A DNA stretch of 64,000 bases from Mucilaginibacter tolerans (GTDB lineage Bacteria; Bacteroidota; Bacteroidia; Sphingobacteriales; Sphingobacteriaceae), in NCBI RefSeq assembly GCF_030519375.1, contig NZ_JAUMKB010000021.1, forward strand, positions 1 through 64,000, read 5' to 3'. The stretch's first letter is position 1, and the number at the start of each line of letters is the position of its first letter. A program made the translations under genes and the position numbers. The notes under the pieces were generated by a model. The model had not been told where the DNA came from and searched no databases. It was given only the letters and a program-made list of their open reading frames with translations. Positions 50,468 to 60,229 of this stretch are shown here, piece by piece.

Positions 50468-52096
50468 TTACTTCTTCCTTACCCTTTTCAATACCAGCAA
50501 ATTCAGCGCATTCTTACTATACCCTGTAATATTGTTTTGGTACAGGTTCACCAGTTTATCGTAATATAGTATCACTACCGGCGATTGTTCCATTACCAGG
50601 TTATCCATCTGCTGGTATAAGGCGTAACGTTTGGTTTTATCCGGTTCATGGTACGATTCGTCAAACAGGTAATCGAATTTCTTATTGTTAAAACCGGTAT
50701 AGTTAGGCCCCCATGGTATTTTGTTTTTGGAGTAAAAGACCGAGAGATAATTCTCGCCATCAGGGTAATCAGCAAGCCAGGATCCATAGAAAAAATTAAC
50801 TCCGTTTTTGGACACCAGTTCGCGCAGGCTCGCCCCCTGGGTAATCTCTACACGCGTATGTATACCTATCTGATCCAATTGCCCCTGCACGTATTCTATC
50901 AGGTCGCGGTAGCCAATGGTTGTGGTGAGCAGAATATCGGGTAGGTTTTTACCGTTAGGGAAGCCGGCTTCGGCAAGCAACTCGCGGGCCTTTTCGGGGT
51001 TGTAGTTGTAGCCTTTCACCTTTTGGGGATCAAAGCCGGGCATCCCTGTCGGGATAAAGCCTGCATTGCCTGGTGTAGCCAGACTGTTGCGCAGGTATTT
51101 GATCATCTTTTGCTTATCAATAGCATAATTAATAGCCTGGCGCACCTTAAGCAATTTTAACGGCGAGTGTTTCACAATAGGCAGGCTGCTATCAACCAGC
51201 ATACCCAGATAAACTGTATTGAGCAGCGGTGCGGAATTTAAAATGAATTTGCCTTTATACTTTTGTGTAATCTGGCCAGATTTGGTGAGGATGTCATCGC
51301 GGTAACTACCGTCTATATCATTGAGGAAATCGAGTTTATCCGTCACGAATTCCATGAAGGCAGTTTGCTTATCGCCAATAAATGTTGCGCGTATAGCGTC
51401 GAGATGTGGCATAGGGCTACCATCTTTATCTTTTTCCCAGTATCGTTCATTTTTCAGCAACACTATTACCTCACCCTCTTTCCAGTATTTGAATTTAAAG
51501 GGTCCTGTACCCACCGGATGATTCCGGAAATCCTTACCATAATAATCAACCACCTCATGCGGAACAACATCAGCATACTGAGCTGTGAGCAGACTCAGTA
51601 ACGGCGGAAAGGGTTGTTTTAGTTTGATAATAAAAGTGCTGTCGTTGGGAGCGGTGAATGATTGCATGCTCTCCACTTTATCGCTAAATATCCATGATCC
51701 GGAGGAGGCTATTTTGGGATCGATGAGCCGACCAAAGCTGTATACAAAATCCGATGCTACTGCTTTTCGCCCTTTGCCATCTTTAAACAATGGGTCGTCA
51801 TGAAAATAAACATCATTGCGTAAATGGAACGTGTAGGTTAGCCCATCTGTTGATACCCGCCAGCTTCTGGCAATACAGGGCCGAATGTTCAGACTGTCAT
51901 CTGCCTGTACCAAGCCATTATAAAGCTGGTTGTCCATCCAGGTAGTATTTTGGTTACGGCAAAAGGCCGGATCAAGTGAGGTAAGGCCTTCATCGAGGTT
52001 GATATTGAAAACCGTCTTTCCTTTGGATAGATCGCTGTTATGGCATGACGATAGCCCAAGCAATAACGCGCAGCAAAAGAAGATCAGTTTATTCAT
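50468..52096 (-). CDS. Peptide/nickel-type ABC transporter substrate-binding lipoprotein
   Basis: A 542-aa family-5 extracellular solute-binding protein (OppA/DppA). It is a lipoprotein with lipobox LSSC (Cys18). The family signature is in YTFHLRNDVYFHDDPLF, and VASDFVYSFGRLIDPK, HPVGTGPFKFKYWKEGEVIVL and NYAIDKQKMIKYL are conserved. It probably binds oligopeptides. No permease or ATPase gene is adjacent, so it is an orphan here. A -7-like box lies 5 nt before its ATG. Confidence 0.88.
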   Translation of the reverse strand: MNKLIFFCCALLLGLSSCHNSDLSKGKTVFNINLDEGLTSLDPAFCRNQNTTWMDNQLYNGLVQADDSLNIRPCIARSWRVSTDGLTYTFHLRNDVYFHDDPLFKDGKGRKAVASDFVYSFGRLIDPKIASSGSWIFSDKVESMQSFTAPNDSTFIIKLKQPFPPLLSLLTAQYADVVPHEVVDYYGKDFRNHPVGTGPFKFKYWKEGEVIVLLKNERYWEKDKDGSPMPHLDAIRATFIGDKQTAFMEFVTDKLDFLNDIDGSYRDDILTKSGQITQKYKGKFILNSAPLLNTVYLGMLVDSSLPIVKHSPLKLLKVRQAINYAIDKQKMIKYLRNSLATPGNAGFIPTGMPGFDPQKVKGYNYNPEKARELLAEAGFPNGKNLPDILLTTTIGYRDLIEYVQGQLDQIGIHTRVEITQGASLRELVSKNGVNFFYGSWLADYPDGENYLSVFYSKNKIPWGPNYTGFNNKKFDYLFDESYHEPDKTKRYALYQQMDNLVMEQSPVVILYYDKLVNLYQNNITGYSKNALNLLVLKRVRKK

Positions 52097-52101
52097 TATG
52101 G

Positions 52102-52109
52102 CTAAGATA
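52102..52109 (-). promoter_or_regulatory. -7-like box 5 nt before the peptide-binding lipoprotein start
   Basis: On the minus strand TATCTTAG, one mismatch to TAnnTTTG, ends 5 nt before the ATG at 52096. Confidence 0.3.
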
Positions 52110-52111
52110 TT

Positions 52112-52150
52112 AATTATTGAATGACTGAATTAGTGAATTATTGATTATTG
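52112..52150. repeat. Single-arm word repeat
   Basis: GAATGACT, GAATTAGT and GAATTATT words in direct order, the same word family as 15403-15534. Confidence 0.55.
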
Positions 52151-52176
52151 CAGGGGAATGATAGATATTTAAACTT

Positions 52177-52184
52177 TAAATTTG
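52177..52184 (+). promoter_or_regulatory. -7 box for the second NHL lipoprotein gene
   Basis: TAAATTTG is a perfect match 22 nt before the ATG. Confidence 0.4.
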
Positions 52185-52206
52185 AAGCACGCGTTTAAAT
52201 ACCCGG

Positions 52207-53358
52207 ATGATCAGATCTTCGCTAAAACTTCTTATTATCTTTCTCTGTATCGTCTTTGTGAGCGGTGTGATCGGCTGTAAGCAGGAGCTTTTGTCGCCTT
52301 CCCATGTTACAGACAGCACTATAGTGGCAGGTAGGGATACTGCAGGTTTGGTAAATGGTACCGGGAAAGCAGTGAAATTTAATCATCCCTTCGGTTTGGC
52401 TGTGGACGCCGGCGGTAACCTGTACATTGCTGATGTAGGTAATAACGTGATCCGCAAAATGGATACTACTGACTTGGTAACTACTTTTGCAGGGATAGGT
52501 AGTGTGAAGGGTTCAACAAATGGATTCGATAGCCTTGCTACCTTTAATAAGCCTTTTGGCGTTGCTACGGATGCTGCGGGTAATGTGTATGTAGCTGATG
52601 CCGGTAATAACCTGATCAGGATGGTTGGTACAGCAGGCATGGTGAGCACATTTGCGGGTACAGGCATAGCAGGTTCATCCAATGTTGCGGATTCAGTTAC
52701 TTTTAATTCACCTTTGGGTGTGGCAGTTGACGGCAGCGGAAATGTTTATGTGGCCGACTATGAAAATAACCTGATACGGAAGGTAACCCAGGCGGGAATA
52801 GTGCGCACCCTGGCAGGCTCAGGTGCTAAAGGGGCCGATGATGGCCTGGATACGGCAGCTACCTTTAATTTACCCGAAGCTGTGGCTGTTGATGGCACCG
52901 GAAATGTTTATGTGGCCGATAATGGTAATGATCTGATAAGAAAGATTACTCCGGCTGGGCAGGTGAGTACATTTGCCGGGAGCGGCCAGCCCGGAAAGAG
53001 CGACGGCACAGGCACTTCAGCAAGCTTTAACTCACCCTTTGGGATAGCTGTAGATGCAGCAGGAAATGTTTATGTGGCCGATTCGGGCAATAACTTGATC
53101 CGTAAAATAACGCCTGATGGCACTGTTACTACAATTGCAGGCAGCGGCTCAAAGGGAGCAAATGATGGTGCAGGTAATGCTGCAAGTTTCAATACCCCGT
53201 CCGGCATCGCTGTTGATAAATCCGGCAATATCTATGTGGCTGACGAAAATAATAACCTGATTCGCAAGATAACCTCTTCAGGCTCTGTGACTACTATATC
53301 AAAAGCCCGTCATTTCGGTTCAATAACAACTGTTGCGAAACCGAAAAAAATCAGATAA
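52207..53358 (+). CDS. NHL-repeat lipoprotein (paralogue)
   Basis: A 383-aa lipoprotein with lipobox VIGC (Cys24) followed by six NHL blades of about 55 aa, each with VAVDxxGNVYVADxxNNLIRKI and TFAGxG motifs. The blade sequences closely resemble those of the protein at 8104-9345, but the collagen-like linker is absent and the blades start almost directly after the lipidation site. It ends in a basic tail (FGSITTVAKPKKIR). Function unknown, likely a surface binding propeller. Confidence 0.87.
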   Translation: MIRSSLKLLIIFLCIVFVSGVIGCKQELLSPSHVTDSTIVAGRDTAGLVNGTGKAVKFNHPFGLAVDAGGNLYIADVGNNVIRKMDTTDLVTTFAGIGSVKGSTNGFDSLATFNKPFGVATDAAGNVYVADAGNNLIRMVGTAGMVSTFAGTGIAGSSNVADSVTFNSPLGVAVDGSGNVYVADYENNLIRKVTQAGIVRTLAGSGAKGADDGLDTAATFNLPEAVAVDGTGNVYVADNGNDLIRKITPAGQVSTFAGSGQPGKSDGTGTSASFNSPFGIAVDAAGNVYVADSGNNLIRKITPDGTVTTIAGSGSKGANDGAGNAASFNTPSGIAVDKSGNIYVADENNNLIRKITSSGSVTTISKARHFGSITTVAKPKKIR

Positions 53359-53529
53359 ATGTCTGATCTCTTTTACTTTCTTGTTTCGCGCTGAATTTAT
53401 TTTGTTATCCAATAGTTAATGTCAATGGAAAACTCTATCAAAAAAGTAGATTTAATTAGGAAAATTAAAGTGTAAAGTCTACATTTGATATAACCACCAA
53501 CAATTATAAACTAAATCGCCTGATTTTCA

Positions 53530-54078
53530 ATGGTTTCAAAGGATGAATTAAAGGGCATTTATGCTATGCTTCCAACTGAGAAGCTCATGGAAATTATTGA
53601 CAATAAATTCGGTTATACAGAATTAGCCGTTTCTGTAGCTTTTGAAGAGCTGGCGAGTCGGAGCATATCAGAAGAGGAGATCAAAAAGTACAAGTTCAAG
53701 CAGTTAGAAAAGCTTAACAAGTATATCAAAAATAATATTTCTCACGATCTGGCATTTGCGGAGAAAAATCTTTTCTATTTCCTTTTTATCCCATTATTTA
53801 CTTTCCCTTTTAAACATGGTTTCAAGGAAAAAGGCTATCAGTTAAAAGTGAGGCAGGCTAACTATTATGCCATTTTAGGATTTATCTTTTTCGCAATGGC
53901 ATCATGGTTTCTATACAGGGGCATGTCTAACTTATTTGTCTTGGCTTTTTGGCTTGGGGGGTTCATCCCGGCTTACTTGATGGATGAATTCTTTAATCGC
54001 CAGCGGCAGATTCGCAAACTTCAAAAACTGTTCGGTTCGCTTCAGCCCGAAGAATCGCGCGGAGAGCAGGACGCCTGA
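53530..54078 (+). CDS. Membrane protein of unknown function
   Basis: A 182-aa protein. The first ~70 residues are soluble and helical (LPTEKLMEIIDNKFGYTELAVSVAFEELASRSISEEEI). They are followed by hydrophobic segments at ~82-95, ~110-128 and ~132-150, and a charged tail (RQRQIRKLQKLFGSLQPEES). The N-terminal part resembles the short helical module found before membrane segments in several Bacteroidota proteins of unknown function. No confident family. Confidence 0.7.
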   Translation: MVSKDELKGIYAMLPTEKLMEIIDNKFGYTELAVSVAFEELASRSISEEEIKKYKFKQLEKLNKYIKNNISHDLAFAEKNLFYFLFIPLFTFPFKHGFKEKGYQLKVRQANYYAILGFIFFAMASWFLYRGMSNLFVLAFWLGGFIPAYLMDEFFNRQRQIRKLQKLFGSLQPEESRGEQDA

Positions 54079-54174
54079 TAAAACTTGGATTTTCAATTTT
54101 TGTATTGACTCTATTCAAGTCAGAATGGTCACTTGATGCGTCATTATTCTTTATAATTCCCCCCGATAGGGTGA

Positions 54175-54204
54175 TTGTTGGCTTACTTAGCTGAGGTATA
54201 TTTG
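54175..54204 (+). promoter_or_regulatory. Promoter of the PD40 gene pair
   Basis: TTG (54175-54177), 19 nt, then TATATTTG (54197-54204), close to a full -33/-7 consensus. The start codon is 19 nt downstream of the box. Confidence 0.55.
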
Positions 54205-54223
54205 ATCAGGCTACTGTAGATGC

Positions 54224-55189
54224 ATGATAATAAGATCAGTTAATTTATTTGTCTTTACATTATTCTTCAGCGGAGCTGTTGCCCAGGTGAAATATCCGGG
54301 TGGACAGCTCCCTACTGATACTCCTGAACTTTTCGCAAAAGGTATTTTATCCAACGGTTTAAGTAGCCGCGATTTCACCATATCGCCCAAAGGCGACGAG
54401 ATATTTTTTACCCTTCAGCAGGCCCGTTTTGCAAGCAGCACCATTTTACACCTGATTTTGAGGAATGGTGAATGGTCCATGCCGGAAGTAGCGTCATTCT
54501 CTGGTCGTTACCGCGACCTGGAAGCCGCCTTTTCTCCGGATGGGCAGACTATTTATTTCTCTTCTGACAGACCATTAAGCGGCGATAAAGCTAAAGATTT
54601 TGATATCTGGAAGGTAAAGAAACTATCAAATGGGAAATGGGGTGAACCTGAGAATTTGGGTACGGTGGTTAATTCTGCTAAAAATGAATTCTATCCATCC
54701 ATCACCAAAAGCGGTAACCTGTATATTACAGTCGAAGCAGATTATGGTAAAGGGAGTGAGGATATCGTAGTATGTAAGTGGACAGGCCCGGAATATGCCA
54801 AACCGGAAAGTCTGCCCGAAAACATCAATACAAAATACGATGAATTCAATGCTTTTGTTGATCCGGATGAACAGTTTATCATCTTTTCATCCTATGGCAG
54901 ACCTGACGATATGGGTGGCGGCGATTTGTACATTAGTCATAAGGATAAGGGAGGTAACTGGATGCCTGTAAAACATTTGCCGTCACCCTTTAATTCAGCC
55001 TCCCTGGATTATTGTCCTTTTGTGACCTGGGATAAACACTACCTGATGTTTACCAGCAACCGGCTAAATAAATCGTTTAAAGACGGGTCAACAAAAAATT
55101 ATCAGCAATTGAAAGACGTGCTTACCAGTCCAGGCAATGGGTGGGATGATATTTATTGGGTGAAATTGGATATAAATTGGCTTAAATAA
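54224..55189 (+). CDS. Exported WD40-like (PD40) beta-propeller protein
   Basis: A 321-aa protein with a signal peptide (LFVFTLFFSGAVAQ) and several PD40 blades, such as FSPDGQTIYFSSDRP, KDFDIWKVKK, DEQFIIFSSYGRPDDMGGGDLYIS and WDKHYLMFTSNR. This is the TolB-like propeller fold without the TolB N-terminal domain. Homologues occur as stand-alone periplasmic proteins; partners are unknown. It is 8 nt upstream of the next gene and probably cotranscribed with it. Confidence 0.85.
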   Translation: MIIRSVNLFVFTLFFSGAVAQVKYPGGQLPTDTPELFAKGILSNGLSSRDFTISPKGDEIFFTLQQARFASSTILHLILRNGEWSMPEVASFSGRYRDLEAAFSPDGQTIYFSSDRPLSGDKAKDFDIWKVKKLSNGKWGEPENLGTVVNSAKNEFYPSITKSGNLYITVEADYGKGSEDIVVCKWTGPEYAKPESLPENINTKYDEFNAFVDPDEQFIIFSSYGRPDDMGGGDLYISHKDKGGNWMPVKHLPSPFNSASLDYCPFVTWDKHYLMFTSNRLNKSFKDGSTKNYQQLKDVLTSPGNGWDDIYWVKLDINWLK

Positions 55190-55197
55190 ATCATGGT

Positions 55198-55704
55198 ATG
55201 AAAACACTTGTCACCATGTTATTGATCATAGCAGGCGTGCATGCCTTTGCACAGCAATCGCAATCCTGCTCTACTGAACCTCATTCACATGATTTTGATT
55301 TCTGGATAGGAGAATGGGATGTGTATCAAACCGGAACTACGACACTTGTGGGTCATAGTATAGTAGAAAGTATATCAGGAGGTTGTGGCATATTGGAAAA
55401 TTGGACATCAGTGAAAGGAAGTACCGGCAAAAGCATTAACTACTATAATCCGGCAACTGGCAAATGGGAACAGGACTGGATAGGCACAGGTGGTGGACCG
55501 CAACGATACCTTAACGGCATTTATAAAGACAGCGTAATGCACTTTACTTACGAGGCGACAGCCAACAATAAACCGGTAACAGGCAATTTTAAATTTTATA
55601 ATATCGACAAAAATACCGTACGTCAATACCAGGGTGTAAATAATGATGACGGTAAAACAGTTACTGTCTCGTATGATTTTACTTATGTGAGGAAGAAGTT
55701 TTAA
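55198..55704 (+). CDS. DUF1579-like exported protein
   Basis: A 168-aa protein with a signal peptide (LVTMLLIIAGVHAFAQ) and the segment HDFDFWIGEWDVYQTG, characteristic of a lipocalin-like family found in many proteobacteria and Bacteroidota. A later YYNPATGKWEQDWIGTGGG follows the same pattern. The fold is probably a beta-barrel that binds a small hydrophobic ligand. Cotranscribed with the PD40 gene. Confidence 0.8.
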   Translation: MKTLVTMLLIIAGVHAFAQQSQSCSTEPHSHDFDFWIGEWDVYQTGTTTLVGHSIVESISGGCGILENWTSVKGSTGKSINYYNPATGKWEQDWIGTGGGPQRYLNGIYKDSVMHFTYEATANNKPVTGNFKFYNIDKNTVRQYQGVNNDDGKTVTVSYDFTYVRKKF

Positions 55705-55798
55705 ATATTTGATGGAGAGTATAATAGAAGCAATTGCTCAATTAGACTTATATTTATCTATAAATCCTAAGGTATTCTTTTGACAAATCAGGGTAATT

Positions 55799-57052
55799 AT
55801 GAAAGCAAAAATTATGGGCCTTACCATTTGCTGTACGCTTTATTTTACAGCAAAGGCACAGTTAAATCAACGTTTTGATAATACAAATTACAAAGCAATA
55901 TACTTTAAAGAAGCGTGCAAGCTTCTGGCCAACAACCCTGATCTGATGTTATTGGATGTTAGATCGCCGGGCGAGTATAAGGATAGTAGTCAAAATATCG
56001 TCTATAGTATCGGTAGGTTAAAAGGTTCGGTAAACATCTCTATTGATTCGGTCAGCACACGCTTCAACGATCTAAAAGCTTATAAAGACAGGCCCATACT
56101 GATCTACTGTTCGCATAGTCAGCGCAGCCGTGTTGTTAGCAAGCTTTTGGCAGATAGTGGATTTAAAAATGTCTATAGTTTAAACGGTGGTATGACCCAG
56201 ATAAATAGAACCACTATTGCAGATTTTCCATGTAAATCATCATTATACGCCTCAAATCTGCCTTATAAATTAATTGGTGCGGATGATGCAGTCGTATTTA
56301 TCTGGCACAAGGGCAATGTGATTATTGATGTGCGGCCTGCCGCTCAATTCAATGGAAACGATAGCGCCGGGTATAATAACATCGGCAGGATAAAAAGAGC
56401 TATTAATGTGCCATTAAGCACGATTGATAAGGAAATAGCTAACTTAAATGAGTATAAAGAACATCCTATATTGCTGTATGATCTTTCGGGGGCAGATGCG
56501 ATGCAGGCCGCCGCGAAACTCTCTAAAGCAGGATTTAAAAATGTTAATGTACTTTTTGAAGGCTTTAACGGCTTTTTAGTGAATACACTGTCCTCATCAA
56601 AACTTCGTAGTGAATTAATGATTGGCACACCAGCCTTTAAAATTATTGGTGTCAGAGAGACGATAGATCTGGTTAACCAACACTCTGATTTGGTTATTGC
56701 AGACCTGCGCCCCGAAAAGGAGTTTGGGAACAAAGCGGAACAGTCCTGGCACAATTTAGGGCATATTAAAAATGCTGTTAATTTTACGCCTGCTCACCTG
56801 GTAACTTATTTAAAAAGAAAAGATAAAAAGACTCCCATTTTGATTTATGGGGGATTTTCATCTGCAGCAAAACCAACGCAGGGCCCATCCAACCCTGATT
56901 TGACTGACATTTGCAGACAACTTACCTCTGAAGGCTACAGCAATGTTTACTTGCTTTATAACGGCCTGTATTCAGCCGTATGGGAATCGGCAAATGTCGA
57001 GAGCAATACCGATGCTGCCGGCATTTTAGTTGATCACGTCGGGTTATACTAA
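55799..57052 (+). CDS. Exported protein with three rhodanese-like domains
   Basis: A 417-aa protein with a signal sequence (GLTICCTLYFTAKAQ) and three rhodanese domains at ~31-138, ~155-265 and ~278-410. Only domain 1 keeps the catalytic Cys (Cys104 in IYCSHSQRS). At the same position domain 2 has Asp228 (LYDLSGAD) and domain 3 has Gly351 (IYGGFSS), so they are probably non-catalytic. Sulfurtransferase activity or a structural/binding role is possible. No partner gene is adjacent. Confidence 0.85.
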   Translation: MKAKIMGLTICCTLYFTAKAQLNQRFDNTNYKAIYFKEACKLLANNPDLMLLDVRSPGEYKDSSQNIVYSIGRLKGSVNISIDSVSTRFNDLKAYKDRPILIYCSHSQRSRVVSKLLADSGFKNVYSLNGGMTQINRTTIADFPCKSSLYASNLPYKLIGADDAVVFIWHKGNVIIDVRPAAQFNGNDSAGYNNIGRIKRAINVPLSTIDKEIANLNEYKEHPILLYDLSGADAMQAAAKLSKAGFKNVNVLFEGFNGFLVNTLSSSKLRSELMIGTPAFKIIGVRETIDLVNQHSDLVIADLRPEKEFGNKAEQSWHNLGHIKNAVNFTPAHLVTYLKRKDKKTPILIYGGFSSAAKPTQGPSNPDLTDICRQLTSEGYSNVYLLYNGLYSAVWESANVESNTDAAGILVDHVGLY

Positions 57053-57074
57053 TTGGACGAGTAATACTTCTTGT

Positions 57075-58559
57075 TTAAAACTGAAAGTAAATAAACGCCT
57101 TACTCGTTCCCTGGCTCAAAATGATCAGTATCAGCATCCCTGCCCATACAACACTCACTGCCCACCATGGCATCTTTACCACGGTCTTTAAAAAAGTTGT
57201 ATTCCGCATCGACCAATGAACGATCAGCATAATGCCGATCACTACAAATACCTTAATAATATCCATAGTTAATAATAATGGAGGGCCAGCAGGTGCAAGG
57301 CGGCCGGCCATAGAGGCCAGGAGCAGCCCGGCGCCACTAAAAGTTGTTGAGCGAAAAAATACCCATGTGATACAGACCAATATAAAAGTGAGCAACGCGT
57401 AAACGAAGCTGGCTGATTTTTTACCGATCAATGGTGGTCCGAAAGATGCCGTAGCAATAAAGGGTTTGGGGACATCTTCAGAAGGTACATTTGATACTTT
57501 AGAACGGCTATCGCGAATAGCTTTCTCTATCCATAAATATAAGCCGTGCAAGCCACCCCAGGCCACAAATGTCCAATTAGCACCGTGCCATAAACCACCG
57601 ATGAGCATAGTGATCATCAGGTTAATATAAGTGCGAAATTTTCCTTTCCGATTGCCGCCCAGCGGGATATACAAATAATCACGTAGCCATAAAGAAAGGG
57701 TAATATGCCATCTGCGCCAGAAATCGGAGAACCCGACAGCGCCATAGGGGCACAAGAAGTTCTGCGGCAGAATAAATCCTAAACACAAGGCAACGCCTAT
57801 AGCTGAAATGGAATACCCCGCAAAATCAAAAAATATCTGCCCGGAAAAGGCAAGCACACCCGCCCAGGCATCAAGCGGCCCCATCGGTCTCCCTGCACCA
57901 AAAACCGTATCAGCAGTAGCCGAAAGCAAGGTATCGGCACAAACCACCTTCATGAATAAGCCAAGCGTTAAAAGCATCAGCCCATCCAACAATTGCTGTT
58001 TAGTTGCTTTGCGTGGCGTTTCAAACTGTGGTACCAGTTGCGGAGGACGAACAATTGGGCCCGCCACAAGGTGTGGGAAGAAGGTTACAAACAAAGCAAA
58101 ATCGAGCATTGATTTTACAGGTTCGCTCTTCTTTTTATACATATCTATAGTATAGCACAGCGTTGTAAAAGTGTAAAAGGAGATACCGGCAGGCAATATG
58201 ATACTAGGCTTAGCCGGATGGAAATCAATGCCTAACAAGTTGGTCAGGTGAACGAAGTTTTCCAGAATAAAGCCACCATATTTAAAGAAGCACAGCATGC
58301 CGAGGTTGCCTATTAAGCTGATCACCAGAAGCAGGCGACGTTTGTGGATATTCGGCTGGGTATACAATGCCCTGCCGACAAAGAAATCCACCACAGTTGA
58401 TAGCCACAATAGCAGAATAAATGGCGGGTTCCAGGCTGCATAGAACAGGTAACTGGCTATCAGGAGGTTTATCTTTTTTGCTCTCCATGATATCGGAAGA
58501 TTATGCAATAACAGCATAATAGCGAAAAAAGCGACGAAGGTGTATGAGTTAAAAACCAT
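57075..58559 (-). CDS. MBOAT O-acyltransferase (AlgI/DltB-type)
   Basis: A 494-aa polytopic protein of the membrane-bound O-acyltransferase family that transfers acyl groups across the inner membrane to an extracytoplasmic glycan. The catalytic His pair is His325 (GGLWHGANWTFVAWG) and His338 (WGGLHGLYLW); FPHLVAGPIVRPPQLVPQF and WRRWHITLSLWLRDYLYIPLGGNRKG are AlgI signatures. It overlaps the upstream SGNH-like gene by 11 nt, so the pair is coupled, as algI with algX/J or dltB with dltD. The glycan is unknown. Confidence 0.92.
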   Translation of the reverse strand: MVFNSYTFVAFFAIMLLLHNLPISWRAKKINLLIASYLFYAAWNPPFILLLWLSTVVDFFVGRALYTQPNIHKRRLLLVISLIGNLGMLCFFKYGGFILENFVHLTNLLGIDFHPAKPSIILPAGISFYTFTTLCYTIDMYKKKSEPVKSMLDFALFVTFFPHLVAGPIVRPPQLVPQFETPRKATKQQLLDGLMLLTLGLFMKVVCADTLLSATADTVFGAGRPMGPLDAWAGVLAFSGQIFFDFAGYSISAIGVALCLGFILPQNFLCPYGAVGFSDFWRRWHITLSLWLRDYLYIPLGGNRKGKFRTYINLMITMLIGGLWHGANWTFVAWGGLHGLYLWIEKAIRDSRSKVSNVPSEDVPKPFIATASFGPPLIGKKSASFVYALLTFILVCITWVFFRSTTFSGAGLLLASMAGRLAPAGPPLLLTMDIIKVFVVIGIMLIVHWSMRNTTFLKTVVKMPWWAVSVVWAGMLILIILSQGTSKAFIYFQF

Positions 58560-59625
58560 GGCGTGATAAGTTTTGATTTGTTAGGTTAGATGCGGTTTGA
58601 GATGGTTGGTTAAAAGCCCAGCCTTTTTCTTTTTCGAGTGCCTGGACAAGGCTCCTGGTATAGACAATTGCACCAGCCGGGCTTAAGTGCGAGAGCTCGG
58701 GGCAATCGAGTTTAGCCATATCAGGATAATCCGAAAAAAAGATTCCTTTGCAGCCCGTTTCGGTGAGTAACCTGTCCCAATACAATTTTCGGGGGAACAG
58801 ATGTTGCTCGGCCCCCCAGAAGAAGCCAGTTGACGGGGTTCGTACAAACAGTACATCGCCGCCTCTTGCCCTGATCTTGTTCACATCATTCTTTACCGAC
58901 AACATTGTGGAGTCAAGGTCTTTCCCATTCATAGGTGGTGTAGGATCATTTTTCAACAGTCCCCAGATAGCTTTCACCTGGTTTTGCTGGTTGGTGTCAG
59001 CTACAAATTCAGGCGTCATCATACATTGCCTGTTGTACATTGTCCGGTCGAAACCCGATGGAAAATCGAGGAATGGGTATACTCCGGGGCGATCTTTTAC
59101 ATGTAATCGACCTAATAGCGCGTTAATAGCATAATGGCCTTCATTTAAAAATACCAGGTGTGCCTCTAAAGGTTTGTCTAATACAAAACTCGCCTTTTGT
59201 GCAGGCGTGCGTTTGTGATAATAGGATACAAATTGTTCAGGATAAGAGGTACCGCGATGACTGAAGAACAATACTTCGGTCACATCCACAATCAACTTAC
59301 CTTTAAAGTTGGGGTCATTAGCCAGATCGGTTAAAAAGAGCCTGGGTGACGATGCCACCATAGCTAACTGGACAGCATGAGTGCCGGTGAGTTTCTCCCA
59401 TGTTGGAATGTCCAGATCATACTTAATGCGCGATGATCCGGTAAAGACAACTGCTTTGTCGGATGGTTCGTAAGCCATATCACGGCTATGTGCCCATAAC
59501 TCAGGGCCATCATCATAGCCAACAAAACCGCCTGCATGCCGCAGGTAAAGTTCCAACGAAACAAAGAAAATGAGGACAATGACTACGGCCAGAATGGCCG
59601 ACTTGCCAGATACATTAGTTCGCAT
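58549..59625 (-). CDS. SGNH-like partner of the MBOAT acyltransferase
   Basis: A 358-aa membrane-anchored protein with one N-terminal helix (ILAVVIVLIFFVSLELYL). It has an SGNH/GDSL-like block I (VVFTGSSRIKYDL, Ser64 or Ser65 as candidate nucleophile) and a late D-x-H block (LDCPELSHLSPAGA) expected to complete the triad. This layout matches AlgX/DltD/PatB-type accessory acyltransferases, which finish acyl transfer in the periplasm. Assignment rests on context and motifs, not strong similarity. It is the first gene of the pair. Confidence 0.75.
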   Translation of the reverse strand: MRTNVSGKSAILAVVIVLIFFVSLELYLRHAGGFVGYDDGPELWAHSRDMAYEPSDKAVVFTGSSRIKYDLDIPTWEKLTGTHAVQLAMVASSPRLFLTDLANDPNFKGKLIVDVTEVLFFSHRGTSYPEQFVSYYHKRTPAQKASFVLDKPLEAHLVFLNEGHYAINALLGRLHVKDRPGVYPFLDFPSGFDRTMYNRQCMMTPEFVADTNQQNQVKAIWGLLKNDPTPPMNGKDLDSTMLSVKNDVNKIRARGGDVLFVRTPSTGFFWGAEQHLFPRKLYWDRLLTETGCKGIFFSDYPDMAKLDCPELSHLSPAGAIVYTRSLVQALEKEKGWAFNQPSQTASNLTNQNLSRHGF

Positions 59626-59901
59626 AGCTAAGAAATTAAGGTTCCAAAAAATATTAGTAACAATAAAATCCCGCTAAATGCCATTAAACAATAGCCTTCT
59701 ATTAATTTAGGGGGAATAAGGGGGCATTAAAATTTATATAAGATATAATAAGATGTTCTAAATTAGGGATTTAAACGTTAAAATCAAATATATTTTAGAA
59801 TGAATAATAATTATTATTCATCGGTGCATATGAACCCTATATTTAATAGAATAACTAGTAATCAAAATATCTTTATCTTGGTTTCTTAAAGCTTGTCACA
59901 A

Positions 59902-60225
59902 ATGAAACGAGTATTCCTTATAGCCACTGTTTTGATCTGCTCCTGTCATTTGGATCGCCGGTCAAACCAAAAAAAGGCAGAAGACATTGCACACCATTAC
60001 CTTGATTCCGCATTATCCGGAAAAGGCGATTTTAAGACGATCACGTTTGGGAAAGTAGACTCTGTTTTGGATATCACCTCAAAAAGTAAACACATAAAGG
60101 GTTGGTCGCTGTATGCTTCGTACCAGGGTAATGATGCTTATGGCGCTTATGAAGTGCATAAAGTGATCTTGAAAATAGATTCAGGTTATTCTAAAGTGAT
60201 ATCGGTTAGCGATTATAAGCCCTAG
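59902..60225 (+). CDS. Small lipoprotein of unknown function
   Basis: A 107-aa predicted lipoprotein, lipobox VLICSC. The mature part has KKAEDIAHHYLDSAL, GKGDFKTITFGKVDSVLD and HKVILKIDSGYSKVISVSDYKP, an alpha-beta pattern seen in other Bacteroidota lipoproteins. The ATG at 59902 replaces a TTG three codons earlier. It is probably monocistronic. No family recognised. Confidence 0.68.
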   Translation: MKRVFLIATVLICSCHLDRRSNQKKAEDIAHHYLDSALSGKGDFKTITFGKVDSVLDITSKSKHIKGWSLYASYQGNDAYGAYEVHKVILKIDSGYSKVISVSDYKP

Positions 60226-60229
60226 ATCA

